Notes: generated by a model not told the origin, from the sequence alone. 64,000 nucleotides of DNA from Thioalkalivibrio sp. XN279 (GCF_011089885.1 NZ_JAANBD010000025.1:310001-374000); one strand, 5' to 3'; counted from the stretch's first letter, positions 1 through 12,402 are shown. Numbers and translations are program-made.

Positions 1-567
1 GCCCAGGTCCAGCGAGCCGGTGACGCCATAAAGGATCGAGGTGCCATAGAGAAAGCAGCCGGTCGCGATGCCGCCAAGGATGAAGTACTTCATCGCGGCC
101 TCCGCCGCCATCGGGCTCTCCCGGTTGAACGCCACCATCGCGTACAGGGACAGCGACATCAGCTCGAGGCCGATGTACAGGCTGAGCATGCTGTGCGCCG
201 AGATCATGACGAAGATGCCCAGGGTCGCGAACAGGCCGAGCACGTAGTACTCGCCCTTGAGCAACCCCCGAACCGCCAGGTAGTCGCGCGCGTAAAGGAA
301 CGTCACGGCGACCACGATGCAGGTGAAAAGCTTGAGCAGGTGCGACAGCGGGTCGATGACATAGGCGCCGTGCAGGACCACCATGCGGGCATCGGGGGCG
401 GTTGCCGTGAGCACGGTCGAGGTGCCGAGGATGGCGGCCAGCGCAAGGATATAGCTGGCCCCGCGGTAGCGCTGGGGCAGGAACAGGTCAGCCAGCAACA
501 CCACGCAGGCCGCACAGGCCAGGAAAATCTCGGCGCTCGCCGGCGCGAATTGGCTCAGGTCGTTCAT
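1..567 (-). CDS. nuoN: NADH-quinone oxidoreductase subunit N (partial, N-terminal part)
   Basis: This is one of the three antiporter-like membrane subunits of respiratory complex I, thought to carry protons across the inner membrane. Translation from the ATG at 567 begins MNDLSQFAP and shows successive hydrophobic helices plus the typical GLELMSLSLYAMVAF stretch of NuoN. The gene runs off the left edge, so only about 189 codons are present. Its ATG overlaps the nuoM stop as ATGA (564-567), which implies translational coupling. It is the last gene of the nuo operon. Confidence 0.93.
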   Translation of the reverse strand, partial: MNDLSQFAPASAEIFLACAACVVLLADLFLPQRYRGASYILALAAILGTSTVLTATAPDARMVVLHGAYVIDPLSHLLKLFTCIVVAVTFLYARDYLAVRGLLKGEYYVLGLFATLGIFVMISAHSMLSLYIGLELMSLSLYAMVAFNRESPMAAEAAMKYFILGGIATGCFLYGTSILYGVTGSLDLG

Positions 568-2078
568 AGCTTCGACTGCACCACGTGATCGGCAAGCCCC
601 TGCAGGGTGGTCGCCATGACATCAATGAGCGGAGCGGGCCACAGCCCGAGCAGCAGGACAGCCACCGCGAGCACGGCAAGCACCAGGAACTCGCGCCTGC
701 CGATGTCCCTGAGCGCTGCCACCTGGGCATTCGCGACCTCGCCGTAGAGCACTCGCTTCACCATCCACAGCGTATAGGCCGCGCCGAGGACCAGCGTCGT
801 ACCCGCCAGCAATGCGTACCAGAAACTGGCCTTGAAGCTGGCGAGGATGACGAGGAACTCGCCGACGAAGCCGGAAGTGCCGGGCAGGCCGGCGTTGGCC
901 ATGGCGAACAGCACCATGAATGCGGCGAACTTGGGCATGACATTCGCCACGCCGCCGTAAGCGGCGATGTCCCGGCTGTGCATGCGGTCGTACAGCACGC
1001 CGACGCAGAGGAACAGTGCCCCGGAAATGAGCCCGTGCGAGATCATCTGCACCATGCCGCCCTGCAGGCCCATGACGATCCCGTCCATGGCACCGGTGTT
1101 GTCGATGATCCGCCAGGCGAGGAAGAAGCCGAGCGTGACGAAGCCCATGTGCGCGATGGAGGAATAGGCGATCAGCTTCTTCATGTCCTGCTGCACCAGG
1201 GCGACGAAGCCGATGTAGACGATGGCGATGAGCGAGAGGCCGATCAGCAGCCAGTCCAGGGATTGCGACGCATCGGGCGTGATGGGCAGGCTGAAGCGCA
1301 GGAAGCCGTAGCCGCCCATCTTCAGCATGATCGCCGCCAGGATCACGGAACCGCCCGTCGGCGCCTCCACGTGCGCGTCCGGCAACCAGGTGTGCACCGG
1401 CCACATCGGCACCTTGACGGCGAAAGCCGCGAGGAAGGCCAGGAAAATCAGGGTCTGCGCCGTCATCCCCAGCGGCTGCTGGTGCAGCACGAAAATATCG
1501 TAGCTCCCGGCTTCGAGGCGCAGGTAGATCAGGGCCACCAGCATGAACACCGAGCCGAGAAACGTGTAGAGGAAGAACTTCAGCGTGGCGTAGACCCGCC
1601 GCGCGCCGCCCCAGATGCCGATGATGATGAACATCGGGATCAGCATGGCTTCCCAGAACACGTAGAACAGCAGCGCATCCACGGCCGCGAAGACGCCGAT
1701 CATCATGCCCTCGAGCACCAGGAAGGCGGCCATGTACTGTGCCGGTCGCTTCTGGATCACCTCCCAGCCCGCAATGACCACCAGCACGGTGATGAAGGTG
1801 GTGAGCAGGATGAGCGGCATGGAGATGCCGTCGACCCCGAGGTGGTACCAGGCGTCGAAGGCCGGGATCCATGCGGCCCGCTCGGTGAACTGCATCGCCG
1901 TGGTGTGCGGATCGAAACCGCGCCACAAAGGCAGGCTGGCGATGAACGTGGCCAGGGCCACGAGCAGCGCCACGACGCGAGCCACGGCAGCGCGCGCGTC
2001 GCCGACCAGGAGCACCGCCACGCCGCCGAGGATCGGCAGCCAGATCAGCAGGCTGAGGAGCGGGAAATCGATGGCCAT
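564..2078 (-). CDS. nuoM: NADH-quinone oxidoreductase subunit M
   Basis: Membrane antiporter-like subunit of complex I in the inner-membrane proton-pumping arm. The 504-aa product is almost wholly hydrophobic, with about 14 predicted helices. It carries the family signature LPDAHVEAPTGGS, with conserved Glu and Lys positions in the central helices. Length matches the family (about 500 aa). It starts at an ATG 6 nt after the nuoL stop, and its stop overlaps the nuoN start. No irregularities were seen. Confidence 0.97.
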   Translation of the reverse strand: MAIDFPLLSLLIWLPILGGVAVLLVGDARAAVARVVALLVALATFIASLPLWRGFDPHTTAMQFTERAAWIPAFDAWYHLGVDGISMPLILLTTFITVLVVIAGWEVIQKRPAQYMAAFLVLEGMMIGVFAAVDALLFYVFWEAMLIPMFIIIGIWGGARRVYATLKFFLYTFLGSVFMLVALIYLRLEAGSYDIFVLHQQPLGMTAQTLIFLAFLAAFAVKVPMWPVHTWLPDAHVEAPTGGSVILAAIMLKMGGYGFLRFSLPITPDASQSLDWLLIGLSLIAIVYIGFVALVQQDMKKLIAYSSIAHMGFVTLGFFLAWRIIDNTGAMDGIVMGLQGGMVQMISHGLISGALFLCVGVLYDRMHSRDIAAYGGVANVMPKFAAFMVLFAMANAGLPGTSGFVGEFLVILASFKASFWYALLAGTTLVLGAAYTLWMVKRVLYGEVANAQVAALRDIGRREFLVLAVLAVAVLLLGLWPAPLIDVMATTLQGLADHVVQSKL

Positions 2079-2084
2079 TGCGCC

Positions 2085-4049
2085 CTATCCCCTCGCCACG
2101 ACCAGCACCAGCCAGGCGAGCATGACCGCCAGGCCGATGAACATGCCGAAGGCATAGTGGTACAGGTACCCGCTCTGCAACTGGCGTACCACCCCGGAGC
2201 ACCAGCCCACCAGTCGCGCGGAACCGTTGACCAGCAGCCCGTCGATCAGCGCGCTATCGCCGCGACGCCACAGGAAACTGCCGAGACCTCGCGCCAGCGG
2301 CGCCAGCAGCTGCTCGTTGACCGCATCGAAGTAATACTTCTGCTCCAGCAGGGCGCGTGGACCAGGCAGCCGCGCCGCTATCCTTGCGGGCAGGTCCGGA
2401 CGCTTCAGGTAAAGGAACCATGCCGCGGCGAGCCCGCCGAGCGCGAGCCACAGTGTCGGCGTCACCAGGCTGTGCGCCAGCATCGCGCCGGGCGTCCCTG
2501 CCGTGGCGGCCAGAGGGCCCAGTGTGTCCTGCGACGGCAGCACGAATATGGCGTCGCCGAAGAAGGTGCCGAACAGCACGCTCTCCATGGCCAGCCAGCC
2601 CGCCAGCACCGAAGGCACGGCGAGCGCGACCAGCGGGCCGGTCACGACCAGCGGCGTCTCGTGCAGGTGGCTGCGCGTGTGGTCGTCGAAGCGCTCCGGG
2701 CCATGAAACACCAGGAAGAACATGCGGAAGCTGTACAACGCCGTGACGAACACGCCGGCCAGGACACAGGCGTAGGCATACCCGGCACCCGGGAGCTCGG
2801 CGTGATGCACGGCCTCGATGATGGCGTCCTTGGAGAAGAAGCCGGAGAAACCGGGAAAACCGATCAGGGCAAGCGAGCCCAGCAGGGCAGTCCAGTAGGT
2901 CACCGGCATGTAGCGCTTCAGGCCGCCCATCTTGCGGATGTCCTGCTCGTGGTGCATGGCAATGATGACGCTGCCGGCGGCGAGGAACAGCAGCGCCTTG
3001 AAGAAGGCGTGCGTGGCGAGATGGAAGATACCTGCGGCGTAGGCCGAGGCGCCGAGGGCCACCGTCATGTAGCCGAGCTGCGAGAGCGTGGAATAAGCCA
3101 CGACCCGCTTGATGTCGTTCTGCACCAGTCCGAGCAATCCCATGAAGAACGCCGTGGTCGCGCCAATCACCAGGATGAACGACAACGCCGTGGTGGAGAG
3201 CTCGAATAGCGGCGACATGCGCGCCACCATGAAGATGCCCGCCGTCACCATGGTCGCGGCGTGGATCAGCGCGGAGATCGGCGTCGGGCCTTCCATGGAA
3301 TCCGGCAGCCACACGTGCAGCGGCACCTGCGCCGACTTGCCCATGGCGCCGATGAACAGCAGGATGCAGACCAGCGTCATCGCCGACCAGGCGTGGCCGT
3401 CGAAAATCTCCACGGTGGCCCCGGCCACCTCCGGCGCGCGCCCGAACACCGTCGCGTAATCCAGGCTGCCGAACCAGAACAGCACTCCGGCAATGCCCAG
3501 CAAGAAGCCGAAGTCCCCCACCCGGTTCACCAGGAAGGCCTTCATGTTGGCATGCACTGCGGACGGTTTCTTGTACCAGAAGCCGATCAGCAGGTAGCTC
3601 ACCAGGCCGACGGCCTCCCAGCCGAAGAACAACTGCAGGAAGTTGTTGGCCATCACCAGCATCAGCATGGCGAAGGTGAACAACGAGATGTAGCTGAAGA
3701 AGCGCTGGTAGCCGGGATCGTCGCGCATGTAGCCGATGGTGTAGACGTGCACGCACAACGAGACGAAGGTGACGACGGTCATCATCAGCGCGCTAAGACG
3801 GTCGACCAGGAACCCCACTTCGAGGCGCACCCCGTCGACCACGGCCCACTCGTACACGGTGCCGTTGTAGGGCGCGATATTGCCCGCCAGCAGCGCCGCC
3901 AGCACCCAGGCGGACAAAACAAAGGACACGCCCACGCCGAGGATCGTCACGCTGTGCGCACCGGCGCGCCCGACCTGGCGGCCGAACAGGCCGGCGATGA
4001 CCGCGGCGGCCAGGGGAGCGAGGACGATGGCAAGGTAAACGTTTTCCAT
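2085..4049 (-). CDS. nuoL: NADH-quinone oxidoreductase subunit L
   Basis: Largest antiporter-like membrane subunit of complex I (654 aa). It is the distal proton-channel subunit and bears the long lateral amphipathic helix at its C-terminus. The sequence shows the NuoL signature HVWLPDSMEGPTPISALIHA and many transmembrane segments through to the C-terminus. Length is normal for the family (610-680 aa). The ATG at 4049 lies 3 nt downstream of the nuoK stop, and nuoM follows 6 nt after its stop. Confidence 0.97.
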   Translation of the reverse strand: MENVYLAIVLAPLAAAVIAGLFGRQVGRAGAHSVTILGVGVSFVLSAWVLAALLAGNIAPYNGTVYEWAVVDGVRLEVGFLVDRLSALMMTVVTFVSLCVHVYTIGYMRDDPGYQRFFSYISLFTFAMLMLVMANNFLQLFFGWEAVGLVSYLLIGFWYKKPSAVHANMKAFLVNRVGDFGFLLGIAGVLFWFGSLDYATVFGRAPEVAGATVEIFDGHAWSAMTLVCILLFIGAMGKSAQVPLHVWLPDSMEGPTPISALIHAATMVTAGIFMVARMSPLFELSTTALSFILVIGATTAFFMGLLGLVQNDIKRVVAYSTLSQLGYMTVALGASAYAAGIFHLATHAFFKALLFLAAGSVIIAMHHEQDIRKMGGLKRYMPVTYWTALLGSLALIGFPGFSGFFSKDAIIEAVHHAELPGAGYAYACVLAGVFVTALYSFRMFFLVFHGPERFDDHTRSHLHETPLVVTGPLVALAVPSVLAGWLAMESVLFGTFFGDAIFVLPSQDTLGPLAATAGTPGAMLAHSLVTPTLWLALGGLAAAWFLYLKRPDLPARIAARLPGPRALLEQKYYFDAVNEQLLAPLARGLGSFLWRRGDSALIDGLLVNGSARLVGWCSGVVRQLQSGYLYHYAFGMFIGLAVMLAWLVLVVARG

Positions 4050-4052
4050 GCC

Positions 4053-4358
4053 TCAGCCCTTCATCGAGTCCAGCTCGTCGACCTGCACACTCGGCCGGCT
4101 GCGGAACAGGACCACCAGGATGGCGAGACCGATGGCCGCCTCGGCCGCAGCCACGGTGAGGATGAAGAACACGAACACCTGTCCGGCGATATCGTCGAGG
4201 AAGCGCGACAGGATGATGAAGTTGAAATTCACCGCCAGCAACATCAGCTCGAGGCACATCAGCAGCAGGATCAGGTTGCGCCGGTTGATGAACACGCCGG
4301 CAATCGCCAGCGTGAACAACACGGCCGAGAGCGTGAGGTAATGAGACAGGCCGATCAT
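4053..4358 (-). CDS. nuoK: NADH-quinone oxidoreductase subunit K
   Basis: Small membrane subunit of complex I (101 aa, three transmembrane helices) with conserved intramembrane glutamates that belong to the proton path near the quinone site. The sequence has the typical [17 protein letters not shown] and [13 protein letters not shown] helices, each carrying the conserved Glu. The start ATG (4356-4358) overlaps the nuoJ stop as ATGA. Length and motifs match the family exactly. Confidence 0.96.
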   Translation of the reverse strand: MIGLSHYLTLSAVLFTLAIAGVFINRRNLILLLMCLELMLLAVNFNFIILSRFLDDIAGQVFVFFILTVAAAEAAIGLAILVVLFRSRPSVQVDELDSMKG

Positions 4359-4957
4359 TCTTCGCGCTCCGGCTTCATGCGCACCAGGCGCACGCGCTCC
4401 TCGCGCCGCACCGCGTGCTGGGCCGACACGTTTTGCACCTTCATGCCGGGACGCTTGCGCATGGTGAGCACGATGGCCGCGACGATGGCGACCAGCAGCA
4501 GCAACGCCGCCAGCTCGAAGGCATACACGTACTCGGTGTAGAGCACGGCGCCGAGGGCCTCGGTGTTGCTGGCGTCGGCCGGCGCGCGCGCCGGCGCTTG
4601 CAGCATGCTGAGCTCGCCCGGGCGGGTCCACAACACCAGGCCGAGCATCCCGACCACCAGCGCCACCACGCCCAGGCCCATGGGCGCGTACTGGGTGAAG
4701 CCGCCACGCAGGCGATCCGCCCCCACGTCCAGCATCATGACCACGAACAGGAACAGCACCATCACCGCGCCGACGTACACCAGCACCAGCACGATGGCGA
4801 GAAACTCGGCCTCGAGCAGCAGCCACAGGAAGGCGCTGGTAAAGAAGCACAGCACCAGGAACATCGCCGAGTGCACGGTATTACGCGAGGCGATCACGCC
4901 GATGGCGGCGCCCACCAGCACCGCGCCGAAGAAATAGAAAATGACCGCCTCGATCAC
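4355..4957 (-). CDS. nuoJ: NADH-quinone oxidoreductase subunit J
   Basis: Membrane subunit of complex I (200 aa, five predicted helices). It includes the [16 protein letters not shown] segment of helix 3, where the pi-bulge of this family occurs. Translation starts at a GTG (4955-4957) 9 nt downstream of the nuoI stop, and the stop overlaps nuoK. The C-terminal tail is charged and probably cytoplasmic. Length is within the usual range of 165-215 aa. Confidence 0.95.
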   Translation of the reverse strand: MIEAVIFYFFGAVLVGAAIGVIASRNTVHSAMFLVLCFFTSAFLWLLLEAEFLAIVLVLVYVGAVMVLFLFVVMMLDVGADRLRGGFTQYAPMGLGVVALVVGMLGLVLWTRPGELSMLQAPARAPADASNTEALGAVLYTEYVYAFELAALLLLVAIVAAIVLTMRKRPGMKVQNVSAQHAVRREERVRLVRMKPEREE

Positions 4958-4966
4958 AGCGATTCC

Positions 4967-5454
4967 CTATCGATAGCCCGCATCGGCGGCCTTGTCCGCG
5001 GCGATCATCGCCTCGTACTTGTCACCGATGGCCAGCAATTTTTCCTTGGTCATGATGTTCTCACCCGGCTTTTCCATGTGGTACTCGTGGATGCGCGTCT
5101 CGACGATGGAGTCCACCGGACAGGCCTCCTCACAGAAGCCGCAGTAAATGCACTTGAACAGGTCGATGTCGTAGCGCGTGGTGCGCCTGAGGCCGTTCTC
5201 GCCGACATCGCTCTCGATGGTGATCGCCAGGGCCGGGCATACCGCCTCGCACAGCTTGCAGGCGATGCAACGTTCTTCCCCGTTCGGGTAGCGGCGCAGC
5301 GCGTGCAGGCCGCGGAAGCGCGGCGACTGGGGCGCCTTCTCCTCCGGGTAGTGCAGCGTCACCTTGCGTCGGAACAGGTTGCGGAAAGTCAGCCGCAGCC
5401 CGGCGAGGAGCTCGGTGAGGAAGAATGTCCGGGCGAGATTGCGCAGTGTTCTCA

Positions 5455-5455
<1 letters not shown>
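4967..5455 (-). CDS. nuoI: NADH-quinone oxidoreductase subunit I (2x[4Fe-4S])
   Basis: Ferredoxin-like subunit (162 aa) of the complex I connecting arm, passing electrons through two [4Fe-4S] clusters (N6a and N6b) towards NuoB. Both cluster motifs are visible: [12 protein letters not shown] near residue 63 and [12 protein letters not shown] near residue 102. An amphipathic N-terminal helix anchors it to the membrane. The ATG at 5455 shares one base with the nuoH stop (TGATG), so the two are probably coupled. Confidence 0.97.
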
Positions 5456-6497
<1,042 letters not shown>

Positions 6498-6501
<4 letters not shown>

Positions 6502-8669
6502 GTGCGCCGCCTCGCGCCAGCCTGGGCGATCAGTGTCTCCTGGAGCGGGCGCGAGCGACGCAACAGCATGTCCGTGGCATAGGGACCGGGCTCGCTCCAG
6601 GCACCTGCGTGGCGCAGCCTCACAGCGCGCAGCGGCACCTCGGGGGCCTCGACCTGTACAGTCTCCAGCCCTGCGCGCAGCTCCTCGCGCGCCTCCTCGG
6701 AGGACATGTAGTCGAACCCGTCCAGGCCGAGCTGCGTGCCGAGCACCCGCAGGACTTTCCAGGCCGGTCGCGCTTCACCCACCGGTCGCGCGGCACCGGC
6801 AAAGCTCTGCCAGCGACCCGCACAATTCACGAAAGTGCCCGAGGTCTCGTAGGCGGTACCCACGGGCAGCAGGGCGTCGGCGTATTCCTTCATGGCCGGT
6901 GTGGCGTACGGCGTCAGGCAGGCGACGAACCCGGCGCTGGCCAGAGACGCCAGGCTGGCCTCGCCGGCCGCCGTATCGTGTTCAGGCTCGCAGGACAGCA
7001 GCATGACCGCCTCGAGGCCGCTCGTGAGCATCGCGCCAGCGTGCAGTCCGGGCGTAGTGACGCCCTGCCCCCCTGCGGCACGATGCGGCAATGCCCCGGC
7101 CAGGCAGGCGCCGGTGCTGTTCGCACCTTCGCCAAGGTACCCGAGCCGGGCGCCGGTGAGGCGCGACAGGGCCGCAGCCAGCACCTGGAGTTCCGCGTAG
7201 CCGGGGTGGCGTTGCGCCGCCAGCCCCAGCCAGACCACGCGCGCACCCTCGCCCCTGAGCGCCTCCACCATGCGACGCGCTGCGACGTCGGGCGTGCGCT
7301 CACGCAGCTGGTCCGCAAGCTCCGCCGGGAGGTCGGCAGCGCCAGACTCCAGTGCCGCGGCCACGACGTCCGCAAGCCGGCCGGCCAGTGCGCTCGCATC
7401 GGCCACCAGCTCCGCTGCGACCGGGAAGCGCCACTGCAGCGGCTCCGGGTTGACGAAACCGACCTGCGCCCCGGCCAGTGCCGCCTTGCGCAGGCGATGC
7501 GCCAGCAGCGGCGCCTCGAGCCTGAGTTCGGAGCCGACCACCAACGCGGCATCCAGTGTCTCCACGTCCGCGAGCGGCAATCCCAGGCCAGGGAGGAGCG
7601 GATCCGCGGCCTGGGACGAGAAATCGCGCCGCTGCAGGCGATGATCGATATTGTCCGTGCCGAGCCCGCGCGCCAGCCGCGCCAGCAGGTAATGCTCCTC
7701 CAGCGTGGCGCCGGGGGCAGCAAGGAAACCCATGTTCTCCGGCGCGCAGGCCTTGAAACTCTCGCCGACGCGCAACAAGGCCTGTTCCCAGCTGGCCTCT
7801 TCCCATGCGCCTCGCTCGTTGCGGAGCATGGGCTTCTCCAGGCGGTCCTCGGCGTAGAGGCCGTGGCAGCCGAAGCGATCCCGGTCGGCGGCCCAGGTCT
7901 CGTTGATCTCCTCGCACTCGCGCGGCACGTTGCGCATGACCTTGCCGCGCAGCGTGTGCGTGAAGAGTTGCCCGCCCACGCAGTCGTGCGGCGACACCAT
8001 CTCGTGCTGGGTCATTTCCCAGGCGCGTGCACGGTAGCGGTAGGGCTTGTTGTTCAGCGCCCCCACGGGACAGACGTCGATGATGTTGCCGGACAGCTCG
8101 TGGTCGACGCTGTGCTCGATGTAGGTGCCGATGACCGTGTTCTCGCCGCGGCCCATGGTGCCGAGCTCCTGGATGCCGGCGATTTCCTGGCCGAAGCGGA
8201 CGCAGCGCGTGCAATGGATGCAGCGGGTCATGTCGGTGGAGACGAGCGGCCCCAGGTTCTTGTCCTTGACGATGCGCTTGCGCTCGGTGAAGCGCGACAC
8301 GTCCGAGCCGTAGCCCATGGCCAGGTCCTGCAGCTCGCATTCCCCGCCCTGGTCGCAGATCGGGCAATCCAGCGGGTGGTTGATCAGCAGGAACTCCATG
8401 GTCGCCTTCTGCGCAGCGATGGCGCGCGGCGACCGCGTGAAGACCTTCATTCCTTCCATCACCGGCGTGGCACAGGCCGGCAGCGGCTTGGGCGCCTTCT
8501 CGACCTCGACCAGGCACATGCGGCAGTTCGCGGCGATGCTCAGCTTCGGGTGGTAGCAGAAGCGCGGCACGTACACCGCGGCGGCATCCGTGACCTCGAT
8601 GATCATCTGGCCGCGCCGCGCCTGCATCGGCACGCCGTCGACCTCGATGTTGACCATGTCGTCGCTCAT
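6498..8669 (-). CDS. nuoG: NADH-quinone oxidoreductase subunit G
   Basis: Largest hydrophilic subunit of complex I (723 aa). The N-terminal 220 residues hold a plant-type [2Fe-2S] domain (CYHPKL, CRMC, CATP), the His/Cys N5-type cluster region ([17 protein letters not shown]) and a CIHCTRC cluster motif. The remainder is a catalytically inactive molybdopterin-oxidoreductase-like domain. The start [10 protein letters not shown] at 8669 shares one base with the nuoF stop. The C-terminal half is less conserved and rather Ala/Leu-rich, as is common for NuoG. Confidence 0.96.
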
Positions 8670-9976
8670 CAGGCGGCCTGCGTCCCTGTGGTGCTCTCCA
8701 GGATGCTGCGCCCCCGGTGCTGGATCATGTACTCGAATTCCGGGCGGAAGTGGCGGATGAAGCTCTGCACCGGCCAGGCCGCGGCATCGCCGAAGGCGCA
8801 GATCGTGTGTCCCTCGATGCGGCGCGAAACGCCGTCGAGCAGGTCCAGGTCCTCGCTGCGCCCCTGGCCGGCGAGGATGCGCTGCACGACGCGGTGCATC
8901 CAGCCCGTGCCCTCGCGACAGGGTGTGCACTGGCCGCAGGACTCCATGTGGTAGAAGCGGCAGATGCGCTCCAGGGTGCGCACCATGCACGTGGTCTCGT
9001 CCATCACCATGACCGCGCCGGAGCCGAGCATGGAGCCGGCCTTCTTGATGGAGTCGAAGTCCATCCGCGCCGCCATGACGGCCTCCGCCGGGAGCACCGG
9101 GGCCGAGGAGCCGCCCGGGATCACGGCCTTGAGCTTGCGTCCCTTCCAGACGCCCCCCGCGAGTTCCAGCAGCTCGGCGAAGGGGATGCCCAGGCCGACC
9201 TCGAAGTTGCCCGGCCGCTCGACGTGGCCGGACACCGAGAAGATCGCAGTGCCGCCGGAGCCTTCCACGCCCAGGTCCGAGAACCAGGCTGCGCCGTGGC
9301 GCAGGATGGTCGGCACGGAGGCGAAGGTCTGGGTGTTGTTGATGGTGGTCGGCTTGCCGTACAGGCCCTTGTTGGCCGGGAAAGGCGGCTTGAAGCGCGG
9401 CTTGCCCTGCTTGCCTTCCAATGACTCCAGCAGCGCGGTCTCCTCGCCGCAAATGTAGGCGCCGGCGCCTACAAAAGTGTAGAGGTCGAAGTCCACGCCT
9501 GAAGCGAGGATATCCCTGCCCAGCAATCCCGCCTCGTAGGCCTCGCGCACTGCAGCCTCGAAGCGGGGCACCGGCTCGGCGAGGAACTCACCGCGGATGT
9601 AGTTGTAACCGATCGTGGCGCCCATGGCGTACCCGGCGATCGCCATGCCCTCCACCACGGCATGCGGGTTGAAGCGCAGGATGTCGCGGTCGCTGCAGGT
9701 GCCAGGCTCGCTCTCGTCGGAGTTGCACACCACGTACTTCTGCAGCGCGGGATCCTTGGGCATGAAGCTCCACTTCAGGCCGGTGGGGAAACCCGCGCCA
9801 CCGCGCCCGCGCAGGCCGGAGGCCTTGACCTCGTCGACGATGCTCTCAGGCGCCGGCCGTTCGGCGAGGATCCGGCGCCAGGCCTGGTAGCCACCGAGCG
9901 ACTCGTACACCGACAGCGTCCACGAGGCATCATGAGCGAGCGGCGCGAAACAGACCTGGTTCAACGGCCGGGCCAT
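8669..9976 (-). CDS. nuoF: NADH-quinone oxidoreductase subunit F (NADH/FMN binding)
   Basis: Entry point of electrons into complex I. The 435-aa subunit binds NADH and FMN and carries the N3 [4Fe-4S] cluster. Visible are the glycine-rich NADH/FMN loop [10 protein letters not shown] (residues 57-66), the [14 protein letters not shown] flavin-site segment near residue 170, and the cluster motif [10 protein letters not shown] with a fourth Cys about 40 residues later. The start [10 protein letters not shown] overlaps the nuoE stop as TGATG; this start gives the usual family length. Confidence 0.97.
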   Translation of the reverse strand: MARPLNQVCFAPLAHDASWTLSVYESLGGYQAWRRILAERPAPESIVDEVKASGLRGRGGAGFPTGLKWSFMPKDPALQKYVVCNSDESEPGTCSDRDILRFNPHAVVEGMAIAGYAMGATIGYNYIRGEFLAEPVPRFEAAVREAYEAGLLGRDILASGVDFDLYTFVGAGAYICGEETALLESLEGKQGKPRFKPPFPANKGLYGKPTTINNTQTFASVPTILRHGAAWFSDLGVEGSGGTAIFSVSGHVERPGNFEVGLGIPFAELLELAGGVWKGRKLKAVIPGGSSAPVLPAEAVMAARMDFDSIKKAGSMLGSGAVMVMDETTCMVRTLERICRFYHMESCGQCTPCREGTGWMHRVVQRILAGQGRSEDLDLLDGVSRRIEGHTICAFGDAAAWPVQSFIRHFRPEFEYMIQHRGRSILESTTGTQAA

Positions 9977-10467
9977 CAGTCCAGTCCCTCCAGGATCTCG
10001 TCGATCTTCGCCGTCGTCAGGTTCTCGTGGTAGACGTGGTCCACCATCATCATCGGCGCGCCACAGCAGGCCGCGAGGCACTCCTCTTCCTTTTTCAGGA
10101 AAATGCGCCCGTCAGGCGTGCTCTCGCCCACCTTGATGCCGAGTTTCTTCTCGACGTGGCGCAACAAGTCGTCGGCGCCGCGCAGCATGCAGGAGACGTT
10201 GGTGCAGACGGATACGTGGTGACGTCCGCAGGGCTCGGTCTCGAACATGGAATAGAAAGTCGCCACCTCGTAGACCTGCACGGGCGGCAGGCCGAGATAA
10301 TCCGCGACGCCGTCCATCAGCGCCGGCGTGAGGTAGCCGTTATTCTCGTGCTGCGCCGCGCGCAGCGCCGCCAGCACGGCGGAGCGCTGCCGCCCCTCCG
10401 GGAAGCGCGCCACCCAGCGGTCGATCTCCTCGCGCACGTGTGCCGAGAGCACGTTCGTCCCGCTCAC
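9976..10467 (-). CDS. nuoE: NADH-quinone oxidoreductase subunit E ([2Fe-2S])
   Basis: Thioredoxin-fold subunit (163 aa) that carries the N1a [2Fe-2S] cluster beside NuoF. Four cluster cysteines can be seen in CTNVSC and, about 35 residues on, CLAACCG. The best start is GTG at 10467 (VSGTNVLS), because it overlaps the nuoD stop as GTGA and gives the usual family length. A longer reading upstream would run into nuoD. It belongs to the same tightly packed operon. Confidence 0.95.
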   Translation of the reverse strand: MSGTNVLSAHVREEIDRWVARFPEGRQRSAVLAALRAAQHENNGYLTPALMDGVADYLGLPPVQVYEVATFYSMFETEPCGRHHVSVCTNVSCMLRGADDLLRHVEKKLGIKVGESTPDGRIFLKKEEECLAACCGAPMMMVDHVYHENLTTAKIDEILEGLD

Positions 10468-11717
10468 CGGTCCACCTCCCCGAACACCACGTCGATGGTG
10501 CCGATCATCGCCACCACGTCCGCCAGCATGTGGCCGCGCACCATTTCGTCCAGCGCCGCCATGTGCACGAAGCCCGGCGCGCGCAGCTTGACCCGGTACG
10601 GCTTGTTGGCGCCATCGGACACCATGTAGCAGCCGAACTCGCCCTTCGGCGCCTCCACGGCGGCGTAGACCTCGCCTGCGGGTGCGCAATAGCCCTCGGT
10701 GTAAAGCTTGAAGTGGTGAATGAGAGATTCCATGTCGCCTTTCATCTCCACCCGGCGCGGCGGCACGATCTTGTGGTTGTCTATCGAGATCGGCCCGGGA
10801 TTCTCCCGCAGCCATTTCACGCACTGGCGGATGATGCGGTTGGACTGGCGCAGCTCTTCCACGCGCACGAGATAACGGTCGTAGCAGTCGCCGTTCACGC
10901 CGACGGGGATGTCGAAATCCATCTGCCCATAGGCGGCATAGGGCTGCTTCTTGCGCAGGTCCCACTCGACGCCGGAGCCGCGCAACATCGGTCCGGTGAA
11001 ACCCAGCGCGACGGCACGCTCCGGCGACACCACGCCGATGTTCACGGTGCGCTGCTTCCAGATCCGGTTGTCGGTCAACAGCGTCTCGTATTCGTCCACG
11101 CAGGCCGGGAAGCGGTCGGTGAAATCCTCGATGAAGTCGAGCAAGGAGCCGGAGCGCGCCTCGTTCAGGCGCGCCGTCTCTTTCTTGCTGCGGAAGCGCG
11201 ACTCCTGGTAGCGCGGCATTTCCAGCGGCAGGTCGCGGTGCACCCCGCCGGGGCGGTAATAAGTCGCGTGCATGCGCGTGCCCGAGACCGCCTCGTAGCA
11301 GTCCATCAAATCCTCGCGCTCGCGGAAGCAGTACAGGAAAATGGTCATGGCGCCGATATCCAGCCCGTGCGCCCCCAGCCACATGAGGTGATTGAGGATG
11401 CGGGTGATCTCGTCGAACATGACACGGATGTACTGCGCGCGCAGCGGCGGCGTGACGCCGAGCAGGCGCTCGATCGCCATGACGTAAGCGTGCTCGTTGC
11501 ACATCATGGAGACATAATCGAGCCGGTCCATGTAGCCGATCGACTGGTTATACGGCTTGCTCTCCGCGAGCTTCTCGGTCGCGCGATGCAGCAGCCCGAT
11601 ATGCGGATCGGCCTTCTGGATAACCTCGCCGTCCATCTCCAGCACCAGGCGCAGCACGCCGTGGGCCGCCGGGTGCTGCGGACCGAAATTCATGGTGAAG
11701 TTGCGTATCTCCGCCAC
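10464..11717 (-). CDS. nuoD: NADH-quinone oxidoreductase subunit D (49 kDa)
   Basis: Quinone-site subunit (417 aa) of complex I, descended from the large subunit of NiFe hydrogenase. The N-terminus shows the hallmark [16 protein letters not shown], and later [12 protein letters not shown]; both line the quinone pocket. It begins with GTG (11715-11717), 4 nt after the nuoC stop. NuoC and NuoD are separate genes here, unlike the fused nuoCD of E. coli. Confidence 0.97.
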   Translation of the reverse strand: MAEIRNFTMNFGPQHPAAHGVLRLVLEMDGEVIQKADPHIGLLHRATEKLAESKPYNQSIGYMDRLDYVSMMCNEHAYVMAIERLLGVTPPLRAQYIRVMFDEITRILNHLMWLGAHGLDIGAMTIFLYCFREREDLMDCYEAVSGTRMHATYYRPGGVHRDLPLEMPRYQESRFRSKKETARLNEARSGSLLDFIEDFTDRFPACVDEYETLLTDNRIWKQRTVNIGVVSPERAVALGFTGPMLRGSGVEWDLRKKQPYAAYGQMDFDIPVGVNGDCYDRYLVRVEELRQSNRIIRQCVKWLRENPGPISIDNHKIVPPRRVEMKGDMESLIHHFKLYTEGYCAPAGEVYAAVEAPKGEFGCYMVSDGANKPYRVKLRAPGFVHMAALDEMVRGHMLADVVAMIGTIDVVFGEVDR

Positions 11718-11721
11718 GGCC

Positions 11722-12402
11722 TCAGTCCTTGATTGCCGGGTCGTAGCGGTGATCGTCGCGGATCACCCGCGGCACCAGGGTGCGCGGCTCGATCTGCACG
11801 GGCTCGTACACCACCCGCTGCTGCGCCGGATCGTAGCGCACCTCGACCTGGCCGCTGAGCGGGAAATCCTTGCGGAACGGATGGCCGATGAAGCCGTAGT
11901 CCGTGAGGATGCGGCGCAGGTCGGGATGGCCGTCGAACAGGATGCCGAAAAGATCGAAGGCCTCGCGCTCGAACCAGTTGGCCGACGGCCAGATCCCGGT
12001 CAGCGTGGGCAGGCACGGCGGGTCGCCCGGCGGCGCATAGCAACGCAGGCGCAGGCGCTGGTTCAGGCTCAGCGACAGGAGCTGGCAGACGATGGCGAAG
12101 CGCCTGGGCGTATCCGGGGAGACCGGCGGCGAGCCGCGCCGCACGCCGCGACTGAAGCCGGAGGCGGTGGCCTGGAGCGTCTTCCACTCGTCCATGCCGT
12201 AAGTCAGGTAATCCACACCCGCCAGGTCGACCAGCATGGCGAACTCGAGCCCGGGCGCGTCGCGCAAGGCGGTGGCGGACTCGAGCAGCTGCTCCGCAGG
12301 CACGGTGATGCCGAGCTCGCCCCCATGCCCGATCACCTGCTCCAGGCTGTCGCCGAACAGTTCGTGCAGGCGCGCCGCCAGTGTTTCGCTCTTCCTGCTC
12401 AT
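11722..12402 (-). CDS. nuoC: NADH-quinone oxidoreductase subunit C (30 kDa)
   Basis: Peripheral-arm subunit (226 aa) that packs against NuoD. It contains the family signature [24 protein letters not shown] followed by [15 protein letters not shown] in the C-terminal half. The N-terminal region is variable. The ATG at 12402 overlaps the nuoB stop as ATGA. As an unfused gene it supports a 14-subunit proteobacterial nuo layout. Confidence 0.95.
   Translation of the reverse strand: MSRKSETLAARLHELFGDSLEQVIGHGGELGITVPAEQLLESATALRDAPGLEFAMLVDLAGVDYLTYGMDEWKTLQATASGFSRGVRRGSPPVSPDTPRRFAIVCQLLSLSLNQRLRLRCYAPPGDPPCLPTLTGIWPSANWFEREAFDLFGILFDGHPDLRRILTDYGFIGHPFRKDFPLSGQVEVRYDPAQQRVVYEPVQIEPRTLVPRVIRDDHRYDPAIKD

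Noticed and set aside
585-3209. 874-codon plus-strand open frame opposite nuoM/nuoL
   Set aside because: Antisense shadow caused by high GC third positions; composition is His/Gln/Asp/Arg-rich with no domain, and the opposite strand encodes clear complex I subunits.
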